This document shows positions 1 through 9,256 of a stretch of 64,000 nt of DNA, piece by piece; position 1 is the first letter of the stretch, and each line of letters opens with the position of its first letter. The translations under genes were made by a program, and so were the position numbers. The stretch covers positions 167,122-231,121 of the forward strand of contig NZ_AUEE01000004.1 in assembly GCF_000425825.1 (NCBI RefSeq). The letters are read 5' to 3'. This DNA comes from Jeotgalicoccus marinus DSM 19772. GTDB taxonomy: Bacteria > Bacillota > Bacilli > Staphylococcales > Salinicoccaceae. A model generated the notes under the pieces. The model was not told where the DNA came from. It ran no database searches and saw only the letters and a program-made list of their open reading frames with translations.

Positions 1-3000
1 TCCATTGTTGACCATACATCTTCCTCATTTGCACCATCGAATACTGGTGACGCCATTCTTAAGCCCATCGCACGAGCAGCCATACCAAGATGTAGTTCTA
101 GCACCTGACCGATGTTCATACGTGATGGAACACCGAGTGGGTTAAGCATGATGTCGATTGGCGTGCCGTCTGGTAAGTAAGGCATATCTTCTTCTGGAAG
201 GATTTTTGAAATAACACCTTTGTTACCGTGACGTCCACACATTTTATCCCCTTCAGAAATCTTTCTCTTCTGAACGATATAAACGCGTACAAGTTGGTTA
301 ACACCTGGAGATAATTCGTCACCATCTTCACGGTTAAATACTTTAACATCTAGAACAATACCACCAGCACCGTGAGGTACACGTAGAGACGTGTCTCTAA
401 CTTCACGCGCTTTCTCTCCGAATATTGCATGTAGTAAACGTTCTTCAGCAGTTAATTCAGTCACACCTTTTGGCGTAACTTTACCAACTAAGATATCTCC
501 ATCATTAACTTCCGCACCAATATATACAATACCGCGGTCATCAAGTTTTTTCAGCGCACTGTCTGAAACGTTAGGGATATCTCTCGTAATTTCTTCTGGT
601 CCAAGCTTAGTATCTCTTGATTCCGACTCATATTCTTCAATATGAATTGATGTGTAAACATCTTGTTTAACTAAGCGTTCGCTCATGATTACGGCATCCT
701 CATAGTTATAACCATCCCAAGTCATGAAGCCGACAACAACGTTACGTCCAAGCGCCATCTCACCCTTGTCCATCGATGGACCATCTGCTAAGATTTCGCC
801 TTTTGTTACGATATTTCCTTCTTCAACGATTGGTTTTTGGTTGTAACAAGTTCCCGCATTTGAACGAATGAATTTAGACATTCTATAAACGTCTTTTTCA
901 GTTTCTACTTCTTTACCATTCTTCTCTTCGATACGACGAACATGAACTTCTTTTGCTTCAACATGTTCAACGCGTCCTTTGTAACGAGAAACGACCGCAG
1001 CACCAGAGTCACGTGCAGATACGTGCTCCATACCTGTACCAATGAACGGTGATTCAGGATTTAATAATGGTACAGCTTGACGTTGCATGTTTGCACCCAT
1101 CAAGGCACGGTTTGAGTCATCGTTTTCTAGGAACGGAATACAAGCCGTCGCTGCAGAAACAACCTGCTTAGGTGAAACGTCCATGTAGTCCATACGCTCA
1201 CGGTCCATTTGCGTGTTATTACCACGGAAACGACAAATTACTTCTTCATTAGTGAAACTACCATCTTCATTTAATGGTGCATTCGCCTGTGCAACAACGT
1301 AACTATCTTCTTCGTCTGCTGTTAAGTAGTCGATTTGGTTCGTTACTCTGTTTGTTTCAGGGTCTACTCTTCTATAAGGAGTTTCGATAAAACCAAAGTC
1401 GTTCACTCTAGCATAACTTGATAAAGTGTTGATCAAACCAATGTTTGGTCCCTCTGGTGTTTCAATCGGACACATGCGTCCATAGTGAGAATAGTGAACG
1501 TCACGCACTTCCATACCAGCACGTTCACGTGTTAAACCACCAGGCCCTAATGCAGATAAACGACGTTTGTGCGTCAACTCTGCAAGTGGGTTTGTTTGGT
1601 CCATGAACTGAGATAACTGTGAACTACCAAAGAACTCTTTAATAGATGCAATTACTGGACGGATATTAATTAATTGTTGTGGTGTGACAGTTTCAGTGTC
1701 TTGAATAGACATTCTTTCACGAACCACACGTTCCATACGAGAAACCCCAATACGGAATTGGTTTTGTAACAATTCACCAACAGAACGTAAACGACGGTTA
1801 CCTAAGTGGTCGATATCGTCAGTCTGTCCAACGCCTTCTAATAAGTTAAAGAAGTAACTCATTGAAGACACAATGTCAGATGGTGTAATTGATTTAACTT
1901 CAACATCTGGGAATGCGTTACCGATTACCGTCGTCGATGTTTCTTCGTTATTATGAGAACGTACTTTTATTGATTGAACTTCTACAGGCTCATCAAGTAA
2001 CCCCTGCTCTAAGTGGTAAGTCTTCAAGTTCGCTGTAGATTCTAACTGGTCCATAATCGCATCTAAAGTACGACGATCGATTGTTGAACCTGCCTCTGCA
2101 ATGATTTCACCTGTTTCGCTGTCAACGATTGGCTCAGTGAGCACTTGGTTAAACAAGCGGTGTTTTAGGTGAAGTTTTTTATTCATCTTATAACGACCCA
2201 CATTCGCTAAATCATAACGTTTTGGATCAAAGAATCTTGAGTATAATAAATTACGTGCGTTTTCCACTGTAGGTGGTTCACCCGGACGTAATCTTTCATA
2301 TATTTCTAAAAGTGCTTGATCTACTGTTTCTGTCGTGTCTTTCTCTAGCGTATTACGAAGGTATTCGTTGTCGCCAAGAAGGTTGATGATTTCTTCATCT
2401 GTTTGAAAGCCTAGGGCACGTAATAATACTGTAATTGGCAATTTACGCGTGCGGTCTATTCTTACGTATACGACATCTTTAGCATCGATTTCATACTCGA
2501 GCCAAGCGCCTCGGTTAGGGATGACAGTTGCTCCGAAGTTTAATTTACCGTTCTTGTCAAACTTCTCGGAGAAGTATACAGATGGGCTTCTTACTAATTG
2601 TGAAACGATAACACGTTCAGCACCATTTATAATAAAAGTACCTGTATCCGTCATCAACGGGAAATCTCCCATAAATACATCCTGCTCTTTTACTTCGCCG
2701 GTTTCTTTGATGACTAAGCGAACTTTAACTCTCAGCGGAGCTGAGTAAGTCGCATCGTGGTCTTTCGCTTCTTCTTCGTTATACTTCGGCTCGCCAAGTT
2801 TATAATCGACAAATTGTAAAGACATATTACCAGTAAAATCTTCTACCGGAGAAATATCTTTAAACATTTCGATTAAACCCGTTTCCAGGAACCACTCGTA
2901 CGATTTCGTCTGAATCTCAATTAAGTTAGGTAGTTCCAACTTCTCTTCGATACGCGCATAACTTCTACGTTGTGCATGTCTTCCATACTGAATCAATTGA

Positions 3001-3005
3001 CTCAT
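1..3005 (-). CDS. rpoB: RNA polymerase beta subunit, 3' end cut by the window
   Basis: This is the catalytic beta subunit of RNA polymerase, acting in the core enzyme with beta', alpha and omega. About 1000 codons are present, from an ATG at 3005 (protein begins [19 protein letters not shown]) with GGGGTG about ten bases upstream. The frame is open to position 1, so the last part of the protein (family length near 1180) is outside the window. The rifampicin region near 1550-1630 reads [20 protein letters not shown] followed by [10 protein letters not shown], that is, wild type at the usual Asp, His and Ser resistance positions. It follows rplJL and an rsmC-like gene, the usual order. Its own promoter is proposed at 3196-3225. 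Confidence 0.98.
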   Translation of the reverse strand, partial: MSQLIQYGRHAQRRSYARIEEKLELPNLIEIQTKSYEWFLETGLIEMFKDISPVEDFTGNMSLQFVDYKLGEPKYNEEEAKDHDATYSAPLRVKVRLVIKETGEVKEQDVFMGDFPLMTDTGTFIINGAERVIVSQLVRSPSVYFSEKFDKNGKLNFGATVIPNRGAWLEYEIDAKDVVYVRIDRTRKLPITVLLRALGFQTDEEIINLLGDNEYLRNTLEKDTTETVDQALLEIYERLRPGEPPTVENARNLLYSRFFDPKRYDLANVGRYKMNKKLHLKHRLFNQVLTEPIVDSETGEIIAEAGSTIDRRTLDAIMDQLESTANLKTYHLEQGLLDEPVEVQSIKVRSHNNEETSTTVIGNAFPDVEVKSITPSDIVSSMSYFFNLLEGVGQTDDIDHLGNRRLRSVGELLQNQFRIGVSRMERVVRERMSIQDTETVTPQQLINIRPVIASIKEFFGSSQLSQFMDQTNPLAELTHKRRLSALGPGGLTRERAGMEVRDVHYSHYGRMCPIETPEGPNIGLINTLSSYARVNDFGFIETPYRRVDPETNRVTNQIDYLTADEEDSYVVAQANAPLNEDGSFTNEEVICRFRGNNTQMDRERMDYMDVSPKQVVSAATACIPFLENDDSNRALMGANMQRQAVPLLNPESPFIGTGMEHVSARDSGAAVVSRYKGRVEHVEAKEVHVRRIEEKNGKEVETEKDVYRMSKFIRSNAGTCYNQKPIVEEGNIVTKGEILADGPSMDKGEMALGRNVVVGFMTWDGYNYEDAVIMSERLVKQDVYTSIHIEEYESESRDTKLGPEEITRDIPNVSDSALKKLDDRGIVYIGAEVNDGDILVGKVTPKGVTELTAEERLLHAIFGEKAREVRDTSLRVPHGAGGIVLDVKVFNREDGDELSPGVNQLVRVYIVQKRKISEGDKMCGRHGNKGVISKILPEEDMPYLPDGTPIDIMLNPLGVPSRMNIGQVLELHLGMAARAMGLRMASPVFDGANEEDVWSTM

Positions 3006-3195
3006 CGACAGATTCACCCCTAATAATATTTGCGTAAACTATAATGGCGTTTAAGTCCGCACCCTATTCATTGTAAAGACAAAAAGAAAACGGAATCGTA
3101 TTCAACCCCATTTTCTATTAAACTGGACACTTTTTTAAACGCTCCATTCAACAAATGTACAGAAAAGTACATACTTATTGATATTAATTTAACAT

Positions 3196-3225
3196 TCTAT
3201 AAGAATAACACAGACAATTTGTCAA
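3196..3225 (-). promoter_or_regulatory. Candidate SigA promoter of rpoB
   Basis: On the minus strand TTGACA (3220-3225) is followed after 18 bases by TATAGA (3196-3201). This lies about 190 bases upstream of rpoB in the 239-base gap after the rsmC-like gene. The rest of the gap is AT-rich with no ORF and no clear terminator that I can see. Confidence 0.6.
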
Positions 3226-3244
3226 GTCAAATATTCTTTATATT

Positions 3245-3832
3245 TTATTTAATGCTTTTCAATATATAATACCCTTTATCTTTAACAACAATCTGCACAT
3301 TACCAAAAGTCGATTGCAAGTATTTCTTATATGATGCCATACCTTGCTTCTTCTGGACAACCATATAGATTGCACCGTCTAAGGTCAAGCGTTCATATGC
3401 ATCTCTTAAGATTTCTAAGACCACATCTTTCCCCGCTCTAAATGGCGGATTCGTAACATAAAGAGAGGTATCAATATTTGACTCATCAAAGTCATGACGG
3501 CTCATCACATTCACTGAGATTCCCGCTCTTTTGGCATTCTCATCTGCAAGGTCTGCTGCATCCTTATTCACTTCAACCATAATGGGATGCATACCTAATT
3601 CACGACCGATTACAATTCCGATCGGACCATAACCTGCGCCCATATCGATAAAACTTCCATCGCCTTGATAAGTGTCAACTACGGTTTTAATAAGTAAGGC
3701 ACTACCGTAATCAACATTATTTTTAGAAAATACACCGCGGTCAGTTTTAAAGCGGTAAGTATAATCGTTAAAATCGAAGGTTGTTTCACCATACTCATGT
3801 GGCGTGTCATCTGTCGTATAATAATGTGACAA
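3245..3832 (-). CDS. RsmC/YbxB-like class I SAM-dependent methyltransferase
   Basis: A 195-residue methyltransferase of the RsmC (16S rRNA guanine-N2) type. The SAM-binding motif DMGAGYGPIG is at about residues 63-72 and the substrate-amino-group motif NPPF at 128-131. I chose the TTG at 3832, giving MSHYYTTDD, because GGAGG lies eight bases upstream; the longer frame would start inside that ribosome binding site. A related gene sits between rplL and rpoB in staphylococci and bacilli. The rRNA target is inferred from the family, not visible in the sequence. A strong hairpin terminator upstream separates it from rplL, so it depends on read-through or its own weak promoter. Confidence 0.85.
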   Translation of the reverse strand: MSHYYTTDDTPHEYGETTFDFNDYTYRFKTDRGVFSKNNVDYGSALLIKTVVDTYQGDGSFIDMGAGYGPIGIVIGRELGMHPIMVEVNKDAADLADENAKRAGISVNVMSRHDFDESNIDTSLYVTNPPFRAGKDVVLEILRDAYERLTLDGAIYMVVQKKQGMASYKKYLQSTFGNVQIVVKDKGYYILKSIK

Positions 3833-3852
3833 ATAAATTTCCTCCAATCAGA

Positions 3853-3890
3853 AAAAAGTCTCCGCTAAACTAAGTTTGCGGAGACTTTTT
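3853..3890 (-). terminator. Rho-independent terminator of the rplJL operon
   Basis: The inverted repeat AAAAAGTCTCCGC / GCGGAGACTTTTT (3853-3865 and 3878-3890) encloses a 12-base loop and ends in a T-run on the minus strand. It lies between rplL and the rsmC-like gene. Confidence 0.85.
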
Positions 3891-3909
3891 GCGACAAAAA
3901 TTATAGATA

Positions 3910-4275
3910 CTATTTAAGTTCTACACCAGCGCCAACTTCTTCAAGTTGAGCTTTAAGTGCTTCAGCGTCTTCTTTAGAAAGACCTTCTTTAACAACTTTA
4001 GGTGCGTTGTCAACAAGTTCTTTAGCGTCTTTAAGTCCAAGACCAGTCGCTTCACGAACTACTTTGATTACTTTAATCTTAGATGAACCTGCATCTGTAA
4101 GTTCAACGTCAAATTCAGATTTTTCTTCAGCTGCAGCAGCTTCTCCGCCACCTGCTGCTGCTACAGGAGCAGCCGCTGTTACGCCAAATTCTTCTTCAAT
4201 TGCTTTAACTAAATCGTTTAATTCTAAAACTGTCATTTCTTTAATGCTCTCAATGATTGTTTCAATGTTAGCCAT
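3910..4275 (-). CDS. rplL: Ribosomal protein bL12 (L7/L12)
   Basis: This 121-residue protein forms the mobile ribosomal stalk that recruits translation GTPases; dimers of it bind uL10. It has the N-terminal dimerization part ([20 protein letters not shown]), an Ala/Gly-rich hinge at about residues 33-52, and the conserved C-terminal domain with [20 protein letters not shown]. The start is ATG at 4275 with GGAGG nine bases upstream. It lies 40 bases after rplJ and is the last gene before a strong terminator. Confidence 0.98.
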   Translation of the reverse strand: MANIETIIESIKEMTVLELNDLVKAIEEEFGVTAAAPVAAAGGGEAAAAEEKSEFDVELTDAGSSKIKVIKVVREATGLGLKDAKELVDNAPKVVKEGLSKEDAEALKAQLEEVGAGVELK

Positions 4276-4315
4276 GATTATTTTCCTCCATTTTATAATT
4301 GGTTTTTAGCTTAAA

Positions 4316-4822
4316 TTAAGCTTCGTTGTTTTCGTTCTCTTTGTCTTCACCGACTGCTTTAACTGCATAAGCGAAGTTTCGTACTGGTGCTTGTAGCACT
4401 GAAAGAAGCATAGAAAGTAGGCCATCTCTTGATGGAAGAGATGCGATAGCTTTTACATCTTCAACAGGTACATAGCTGCCTTCGATGACACCCGCTTTAA
4501 TCTCTAAAGCTTCGTGCTCTTTAGCAAAGTTGTTAATGATTTTAGCTGGAGCGATAACATCTTCATTAGAGAATGCTAATGCACTTGGTCCAACTAGGAA
4601 TTCGTTAAGTTCAGAAAGTTCCAATGCATCAGCCGCACGGCGAGTCATTGTGTTTTTGTAAACTTTGAATTCAACGCCAGCTTCACGTAATTGTTTACGT
4701 AATTCTGTGACTTCTGAAACTGATAAACCACGGTAATCTACAAGAATAGTAGAAACTGAGTTTTTAAGTTGTTCAGTAATCATTTCAACGTGTTGCTGTT
4801 TTTGTTCAATGATGTTTGACAT
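4316..4822 (-). CDS. rplJ: Ribosomal protein uL10
   Basis: This 168-residue protein is the base of the ribosomal stalk: it binds 23S rRNA through its N-terminal domain and bL12 dimers through its C-terminal helix. The N-terminal family signature is present ([20 protein letters not shown], then [13 protein letters not shown]). The C-terminus is acidic ([11 protein letters not shown]). The start is ATG at 4822 after GGAGGTG. The long untranslated leader upstream holds an L10-leader element through which uL10 (with bL12) is expected to repress its own operon. Confidence 0.98.
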   Translation of the reverse strand: MSNIIEQKQQHVEMITEQLKNSVSTILVDYRGLSVSEVTELRKQLREAGVEFKVYKNTMTRRAADALELSELNEFLVGPSALAFSNEDVIAPAKIINNFAKEHEALEIKAGVIEGSYVPVEDVKAIASLPSRDGLLSMLLSVLQAPVRNFAYAVKAVGEDKENENNEA

Positions 4823-4855
4823 GTCGTTACACCTCCATAATTTTTGTCTGGAGCA

Positions 4856-4990
4856 AATAAAAAAGCACCTTTTACCAGCGGCAAAAAGTGCTCGAATATA
4901 TGAAAATATAATTCAAGTCGTTTTATTTGCCTCGGCAGGAAAGTTATTAAGCTATAAAAGCTCCTGCTGTCTTAGGTAATCTTTAAAATT
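4856..4990 (-). ncRNA. L10 leader (rplJL autoregulatory mRNA element)
   Basis: On the minus strand the leader contains ACCTAAGACAGCAGGAG (4961-4977), a stretch ending AACTTTCCTGCCGAGGC (about 4930-4946) that pairs with it, and then a hairpin AGCAC...GTGCT (4864-4892) followed by TTTTT. The AGACAGCAGGAG ... CTGCCGAGG pattern is the one I know from Firmicute L10 leaders. The last hairpin resembles an intrinsic terminator, so control by premature termination is likely. The mechanism is inferred from the family. Confidence 0.85.
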
Positions 4991-4991
4991 T

Positions 4992-5029
4992 ACAAGTGTA
5001 AATATACCTCGTATACCTACACTTGTCAA
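4992..5029 (-). promoter_or_regulatory. rplJL promoter overlapped by a long dyad
   Basis: TTGACA (5024-5029), a 17-base spacer and TATATT (5001-5006) form a strong SigA-type promoter for rplJL. A 35-base imperfect dyad covers it: ACAAGTGTA (minus strand 5026-5018) and TACACTTGT (5000-4992) match perfectly, and inner TATAC/GTATA blocks extend the symmetry to 14 of 16 positions per half. There is no T-run, so it does not look like a terminator of rplA. See findings. Confidence 0.7.
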
Positions 5030-5038
5030 TATTTATTT

Positions 5039-5737
5039 TCAAACAGTTCTAATTACATTAGGGTCTACTGTAACGCCAGGGCCCATTGTGCTTGAAACTG
5101 TAACAGATTTAAAGTAAACACCTTTAGAAGAAGATGGTTTAGCTTTTTCTAAAATATCGTGAACAGCTTTAAAGTTGTCTACAAGTTGCTCATCAGAGAA
5201 TGAAACTTTACCGATCCCAACGTGAACAATACCTGCTTTTTCAGCACGGTATTCAACTTTACCAGCCTTGATTTCTTCAACTGCTTTAGTCACGTCCATC
5301 GTTACTGTACCAGTTTTAGGGTTAGGCATTAAACCTTTAGGTCCTAATACGCGACCAAGTTTACCAACTTCACCCATCATGTCCGGTGTTGCAACGATAA
5401 CGTCGAAATCAAACCATCCACCGTTAATTTTTTGTGCTAGCTCAGCTTCACCAACGTAGTCAGCGCCTGCTGCTTCTGCTTCTTTTGCTTTGTCGCCTTT
5501 CGCAAATACTAATACACGCTGTGTTTTACCAGTACCGTGTGGAAGTACTAGTGCACCACGGATCTGTTGATCATTTTTGCGCGTATCAATACCTAGACGG
5601 AATGCAACATCAACTGAAGCGTCAAAGTTTACAATAGAAGTTTCTTTTGCAAGCTTGACTGCTTCTTCAATTGAAAATGTAGAGTTTTGATCAAACTTTT
5701 CTAGAGCAGCTTGATACTTTTTACCTCTTTTAGCCAT
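5039..5737 (-). CDS. rplA: Ribosomal protein uL1
   Basis: This 232-residue protein forms the L1 stalk of the large subunit and helps move E-site tRNA. Family signatures include [38 protein letters not shown] and the C-terminal [10 protein letters not shown]. The start is ATG at 5737 with AAGGAGG upstream. uL1 is also the expected translational repressor of the rplKA operon, and two candidate target elements are visible (5752-5779 and 6250-6283). Confidence 0.98.
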   Translation of the reverse strand: MAKRGKKYQAALEKFDQNSTFSIEEAVKLAKETSIVNFDASVDVAFRLGIDTRKNDQQIRGALVLPHGTGKTQRVLVFAKGDKAKEAEAAGADYVGEAELAQKINGGWFDFDVIVATPDMMGEVGKLGRVLGPKGLMPNPKTGTVTMDVTKAVEEIKAGKVEYRAEKAGIVHVGIGKVSFSDEQLVDNFKAVHDILEKAKPSSSKGVYFKSVTVSSTMGPGVTVDPNVIRTV

Positions 5738-5751
5738 TTATATTCCTCCTT

Positions 5752-5779
5752 GTGGTTATAGCGGGGTTAATCCTCCCAC
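5752..5779 (-). promoter_or_regulatory. Candidate second L1-binding element, rplK-rplA spacer
   Basis: The minus strand reads GTGGGAGGAT, nine bases, then TATAACCAC. GTGG and CCAC can pair. The first ten bases are identical to the element in the rplK leader, and the last nine match it at seven positions. It ends just upstream of the rplA ribosome binding site. The L1-binding role is inference. Confidence 0.5.
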
Positions 5780-5796
5780 GACCGTATTAATACTTA

Positions 5797-6222
5797 TTAT
5801 TTTTCGACAGTGAAGCCCATGCTTCGTGCTGTACCTTCAACCATACGCATTGCTGCTTCAACAGTTGCCGCGTTTAGGTCTTCCATTTTCGTTTCTGCGA
5901 TTTCACGAACTTGAGCTTCTGTAACAGTTGCTACTTTGTTCTTGTTAGGCTCTCCAGAACCTTTTTCAGTACCAGCTGCTTTTTTAAGTAAAACTGCTGC
6001 TGGTGGAGTTTTTGTGATGAATGTGAATGAGCGATCTTCAAATACTGAAATTTCAACAGGGATAATTAAACCTGCTTGCTCTTGTGTACGCGCATTGAAT
6101 TCTTTACAGAATCCCATGATATTTACACCTGCTTGCCCTAGTGCTGGACCTACCGGTGGTGCCGGGTTAGCCTTTCCTGCAGGGATTTGCAATTTCACAA
6201 CATTAATAACTTTTTTAGCCAC
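5797..6222 (-). CDS. rplK: Ribosomal protein uL11
   Basis: This 141-residue protein of the GTPase-associated centre binds 23S rRNA and is needed for RelA-type stringent signalling. Signatures include [37 protein letters not shown] and the C-terminal GTARSMGF. I chose the GTG at 6222 (MAKKVINVV), which has AGGAGG nine bases upstream and gives the normal family length; an ATG six codons earlier would begin inside that site. It heads the rplKA operon. Confidence 0.97.
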   Translation of the reverse strand: MAKKVINVVKLQIPAGKANPAPPVGPALGQAGVNIMGFCKEFNARTQEQAGLIIPVEISVFEDRSFTFITKTPPAAVLLKKAAGTEKGSGEPNKNKVATVTEAQVREIAETKMEDLNAATVEAAMRMVEGTARSMGFTVEK

Positions 6223-6249
6223 GATGTTGCACCTCCTCATAATCGTGAT

Positions 6250-6283
6250 GTGGTCACAGGATGTTTAGATTTCATCCTCCCAC
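6250..6283 (-). promoter_or_regulatory. Candidate L1 operator in the rplK leader
   Basis: The minus strand reads GTGGGAGGAT, fifteen bases, then TGTGACCAC. It folds as GTGG/CCAC, an asymmetric internal loop with GA opposite TGTGA, and a GGATG/CATCC stem. This is the layout described for L1 binding sites on mRNA and on 23S rRNA. It lies about 30 bases before the rplK start, so bound uL1 could block translation of the operon. Function is inferred. Confidence 0.6.
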
Positions 6284-6299
6284 TCATAAGTCTTTATAC

Positions 6300-6361
6300 A
6301 AATAAAGATGGCCGCAATTTTGCGACCATAAAAGTATAGCATATTAACCTGTAATTTCCAA
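6300..6361 (-). promoter_or_regulatory. rplKA promoter and adjoining hairpin
   Basis: TTGGAA (6356-6361), a 17-base spacer and TATACT (6333-6338) form a good promoter. Directly after it comes the inverted repeat ATGGTCGCAA / TTGCGGCCAT (6308-6329) followed by a moderate T-rich run. The hairpin may terminate nusG transcripts, or form the 5' end of the rplK transcript, or both. Confidence 0.65.
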
Positions 6362-6369
6362 GTGTAAAA

Positions 6370-6909
6370 TTAAAGTTTTTCAATCTGATCAAATTCAACT
6401 TCAACCGGTGTCTCTCTACCAAACATCTCAACAAGTACCGTTAGCTTATAACGTTCCTCATCAATCGATTCAATCACGCCCGTTTGATTATTAAACGGTC
6501 CTGAAACGATGTTAATGGATTCACCAACTTCAACCTCAACATCCACAATTTTCTCACTCATACCCATCTGACGAAGGATAAATTTCACTTCTTCTGGTAA
6601 GAGTGGGTTTGGCTTACTACCCGCACCTTGTGAACCAACAAAACCTGTAACTCCTGGTGTATTACGAACAACATACCAAGACTCATCCGTCATGACGAGC
6701 TCTACTAAAACATAACCAGGGAATGTTTTCTTCATTGCCGTCTTTTTCTTACCATCTTTTATAGATGTTTCCTCTTCTTCAGGAATAACGACACGGAAAA
6801 TTAGATCTTGCATATTCATTGACTCGAGGCGCGCCTCTAAGTTTGCTTTTACTTTGTTTTCATAGCCTGAATAAGTATGTACTGCATACCACTCTTTGTC
6901 TAGAGACAT
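6370..6909 (-). CDS. nusG: Transcription termination/antitermination factor NusG
   Basis: This 179-residue elongation factor binds RNA polymerase and affects pausing and transcription-translation coupling. The NGN domain begins EWYAVHTYSGYENKVKANLE and includes FPGYVLVEL; the C-terminal KOW domain contains GPFNNQTGVIESIDEE. The start is ATG at 6909 with AGGAG upstream. It follows secE by 18 bases, as in most bacteria. Confidence 0.98.
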   Translation of the reverse strand: MSLDKEWYAVHTYSGYENKVKANLEARLESMNMQDLIFRVVIPEEEETSIKDGKKKTAMKKTFPGYVLVELVMTDESWYVVRNTPGVTGFVGSQGAGSKPNPLLPEEVKFILRQMGMSEKIVDVEVEVGESINIVSGPFNNQTGVIESIDEERYKLTVLVEMFGRETPVEVEFDQIEKL

Positions 6910-6927
6910 TATACCGCTCCTTTAAAA

Positions 6928-7104
6928 TTACATTAAATCAATTAGTGCTGTGATACCCAGATCAAGCACATAGAAAAACACTAAGAAAAATACAACTGTC
7001 ACTACAACTGTTGTCGTATAACGGACGACTTCCTGACCAGTCGGCCAGCTGACTTTTTTCATCTCGCTGACGACATTTTGGAAGAAGTTCTTATTATTAT
7101 TCAT
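6928..7104 (-). CDS. secE: Preprotein translocase subunit SecE
   Basis: A 58-residue membrane protein of the SecYEG translocon. The translation runs [20 protein letters not shown], then [15 protein letters not shown] and one hydrophobic segment (about residues 30-55). The KKVSWP motif preceding the single membrane helix is the SecE signature. The start is ATG at 7104 with AGGAGGAA upstream. It lies between rpmG and nusG, the expected position. Confidence 0.95.
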   Translation of the reverse strand: MNNNKNFFQNVVSEMKKVSWPTGQEVVRYTTTVVVTVVFFLVFFYVLDLGITALIDLM

Positions 7105-7121
7105 CAATCGTTCCTCCTGAA

Positions 7122-7259
7122 CTATATAGAACTCTTATGCGTTGTATGCTTATTGCATTTGGGGCAAAACTTTTTCATGATGAGTCTCTCTGTGTGGGTT
7201 GGTCTGTTCAATGAGTAGTTACGAGACCCACATTCACTGCAAATCAGTGCAATTTTCAT
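7122..7259 (-). CDS. rpmG: Ribosomal protein bL33, zinc-binding form
   Basis: A 45-residue large-subunit protein, read as [20 protein letters not shown] and onward to [15 protein letters not shown]. Cysteines at 7, 10, 32 and 35 form two CxxC pairs, so this is the zinc-containing (C+) version rather than a cysteine-free paralogue. It starts ten bases after the end of sigH and is followed by secE, as in staphylococci. No strong Shine-Dalgarno site is visible, so coupled translation from sigH is possible. Confidence 0.93.
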   Translation of the reverse strand: MKIALICSECGSRNYSLNRPTHTERLIMKKFCPKCNKHTTHKSSI

Positions 7260-7269
7260 CTTAAAATCC

Positions 7270-7926
7270 TCATTTCAATTCTAATATACTATATCGATTT
7301 GAAGCGTTGTTGTCAACAATACTGTGTAAATCTTCAACCTCACCAAACTTTATTTTCAACCGATGAACTGTGTTTTTCACAGACTTTAGACCACACTTTA
7401 AAATACTCGCTATTTCTTGAACGGAATATCTTTCAAAAAAAAGTTTTAGTACGTATTTTTCACGAGTGGATAAGCTTTCTACAGCAGATAAGTAGTCTTC
7501 TGCCCTTTCCTTTAAATGAATACCTGCTAATGCATCCGAATGTGTACTATCAAAGATAGTTTCAAGTAATGGCTCCCAGCTGTTCCATGCTCCAGGATTC
7601 ACCACTATCTTGTTATACATTTTAAAACGTATAGAACGAAGCGCATAGTTCATAAAATGACCGCGTTCATAATCATATCTAAAACACATCATAAACACCT
7701 CGATCATCATATCTTGAACCAGGTCATCTCGATCATATGACGTTATTTCATATTTAAATGACATTCTTAATATATGAGACCTAAGCAGTTTATCAACTGT
7801 ATCAAAGGCAGCATAGTCACCGTTCTTCACACGGCAAGCAGCTCTATCTAAATCTTCTAAATCACTATCTTTGTAACTTGTACGCCTTTCCAACACTAAA
7901 TGACTAGAAACCTTGATCCTATACAA
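7270..7926 (-). CDS. sigH: Alternative sigma factor SigH
   Basis: A 218-residue sigma-70 family protein. The region 2 core reads [20 protein letters not shown] and the region 4 helix-turn-helix begins [20 protein letters not shown]. In staphylococci SigH drives competence genes; in Bacillus the orthologue controls entry to stationary phase. The start chosen is TTG at 7926 (MYRIKVSSH), six bases after GGAGGGG; a TTG five codons earlier would lie inside that site. The ribosome binding site is part of a 10-bp perfect inverted repeat (see 7933-7973). It lies between rae1 and rpmG, the usual sigH position. Confidence 0.9.
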   Translation of the reverse strand: MYRIKVSSHLVLERRTSYKDSDLEDLDRAACRVKNGDYAAFDTVDKLLRSHILRMSFKYEITSYDRDDLVQDMMIEVFMMCFRYDYERGHFMNYALRSIRFKMYNKIVVNPGAWNSWEPLLETIFDSTHSDALAGIHLKERAEDYLSAVESLSTREKYVLKLFFERYSVQEIASILKCGLKSVKNTVHRLKIKFGEVEDLHSIVDNNASNRYSILELK

Positions 7927-7932
7927 TCGATT

Positions 7933-7973
7933 CCCCTCCAACCTTTAGTTAACCTAAATATAAGTTGGAGGGG
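7933..7973 (-). promoter_or_regulatory. Inverted repeat that can mask the sigH ribosome binding site
   Basis: On the minus strand CCCCTCCAAC (7973-7964) is followed by a 21-base loop and GTTGGAGGGG (7942-7933). The second arm contains the sigH Shine-Dalgarno sequence. The loop can itself form TTTAG/CTAAA. It lies between the rae1 stop and the sigH start. An upstream inverted repeat is reported to hold down sigH translation in Staphylococcus aureus; the same role here is inferred from position and structure. Confidence 0.75.
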
Positions 7974-7989
7974 GGATATCTTCAAGTTG

Positions 7990-8514
7990 TCAATTTTCTC
8001 CCCGTCGCAGTTTTTCCATTTCTGCAAGTATTTCATCCGAAATATCCAATTTTGTCCTAGGCAGTTTTTCATTTATTGCCTTAATTCTTTTACTAATATT
8101 TTTATCTGCCTCGGACAAGTTCAACCACATTTCTCTCGATGAGATTCGGTAAGCTCCATAAGCAAAGATTGCATTTTGTTCAGTTAAGTCACTCGTTACT
8201 ACACTGATATCACATAGAAATGGATGGTAATTATCATAGACAAATCTTTCGATAAATTCGTCTGCCGTTTCTTTTTCTTTCGTGTAGACCACTTCAATAC
8301 CGTAATAATCCATCACGGCTTCTTTGCTTTTGACCTCGTAAGCATCAAAGACGCAGATAATCTCATAATTCTGAACTGCTTGGTATTCGCTCAATAGCTT
8401 TAATACTTTATCTCTTGCGAGTTGTAGAGACATCTGCGCTTCACGGTATAAATCAGAATTTGCCCCAATTAAATTGTAGCCATCGACGAGTAATACCCTT
8501 CTTTTTTTACGCAC
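7990..8514 (-). CDS. rae1: Rae1/YacP ribosome-associated endoribonuclease (NYN domain)
   Basis: A 174-residue NYN (PIN-like) domain protein. The N-terminal VLLVDGYNLIGA carries the first acidic residue; others are in IICVFDAYEV and near ISVVTSDLTEQ. In Bacillus subtilis Rae1 enters the ribosomal A site and cuts certain mRNAs in a translation-dependent way. The GTG at 8514 gives MRKKRRVLLVDGYN and starts just after the rlmB stop; a start 14 codons earlier would overlap rlmB. No strong ribosome binding site is visible, so translational coupling to rlmB is likely. Confidence 0.85.
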   Translation of the reverse strand: MRKKRRVLLVDGYNLIGANSDLYREAQMSLQLARDKVLKLLSEYQAVQNYEIICVFDAYEVKSKEAVMDYYGIEVVYTKEKETADEFIERFVYDNYHPFLCDISVVTSDLTEQNAIFAYGAYRISSREMWLNLSEADKNISKRIKAINEKLPRTKLDISDEILAEMEKLRRGEN

Positions 8515-8515
8515 A

Positions 8516-9256
8516 TTAACCACGCCCAAGTGGGTTTTGCTGCCTGTATACCTCATACATTAAAAGTGCAGCTGAAACCGAAGCATTTAAACTCGTTATT
8601 TCTCCTGCCATCGGTATACGAACGACAAAATCACATTTCTCTAGCGTCTTCTTACTGATACCTTCACCTTCGCTACCGATTACTACTGCAGTGTTCCCCT
8701 TAGCATTAATCTCACGATAATCCGTTTGTCCTGTTCCATCCGTACCAACAAGCCAGAAGTTATGCGCTTTTAAGGTATCGATTGTTTGGTTGATATTAGT
8801 CACTCTAATTACAGGTACATATTCAATCGCCCCTGTGGAGGTTTTTGCCACTGTATCTGTCAATTGTACTGAACGACGTTTAGGAATAATGACCGCATCA
8901 AAACCAGAAGCATCACAAGTTCTTATGATTGACCCTAAGTTATGCGGGTCTTCAAGCCCATCTAAAATAATAACATTTGCTGTTTTCCCCTCAACATTTT
9001 CTAAAAAGGTCTCAAGTGGCATATATTCATGCGCACTAACCATCGCCACAACACCCTGATGACGTTCTTCAGTCATGCCATCAATCTTATTTTTCGGCAC
9101 CATAGAAACAACAATCTTTCTCTCTTTAGCGAGATCTAAAATTTCTTTTAGCTGTTGCTTGTTTGCTGTGTCCTGAACGTATACCTTGTTTATATCTGCA
9201 TCTGTACGCAGTAGTTCTCTAACAGCATGACGTCCTGCAATTACTGAACCAGTCAA
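8516..9256 (-). CDS. rlmB: 23S rRNA 2'-O-methyltransferase RlmB (SpoU family)
   Basis: This 246-residue TrmH/SpoU family enzyme would methylate the ribose of a 23S rRNA guanosine using SAM. An N-terminal substrate-binding domain is followed by the knotted SPOUT domain with LDGLEDPHNLGSIIRTCDA, VVIGSEGEGIS and IPMAGEITSLNASVSAALLM. The start is a TTG at 9256 whose last two bases lie in the mrnC TGA stop. GGGAGTG lies about eight bases upstream. Confidence 0.92.
   Translation of the reverse strand: MTGSVIAGRHAVRELLRTDADINKVYVQDTANKQQLKEILDLAKERKIVVSMVPKNKIDGMTEERHQGVVAMVSAHEYMPLETFLENVEGKTANVIILDGLEDPHNLGSIIRTCDASGFDAVIIPKRRSVQLTDTVAKTSTGAIEYVPVIRVTNINQTIDTLKAHNFWLVGTDGTGQTDYREINAKGNTAVVIGSEGEGISKKTLEKCDFVVRIPMAGEITSLNASVSAALLMYEVYRQQNPLGRG

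Noticed and set aside
391..645. Plus-strand open frame opposite rpoB, and many similar frames elsewhere
   Set aside because: It lies antisense to a strongly conserved gene, has no ribosome binding site or family resemblance, and follows from codon use on the other strand. The same reasoning removes the other opposite-strand frames.
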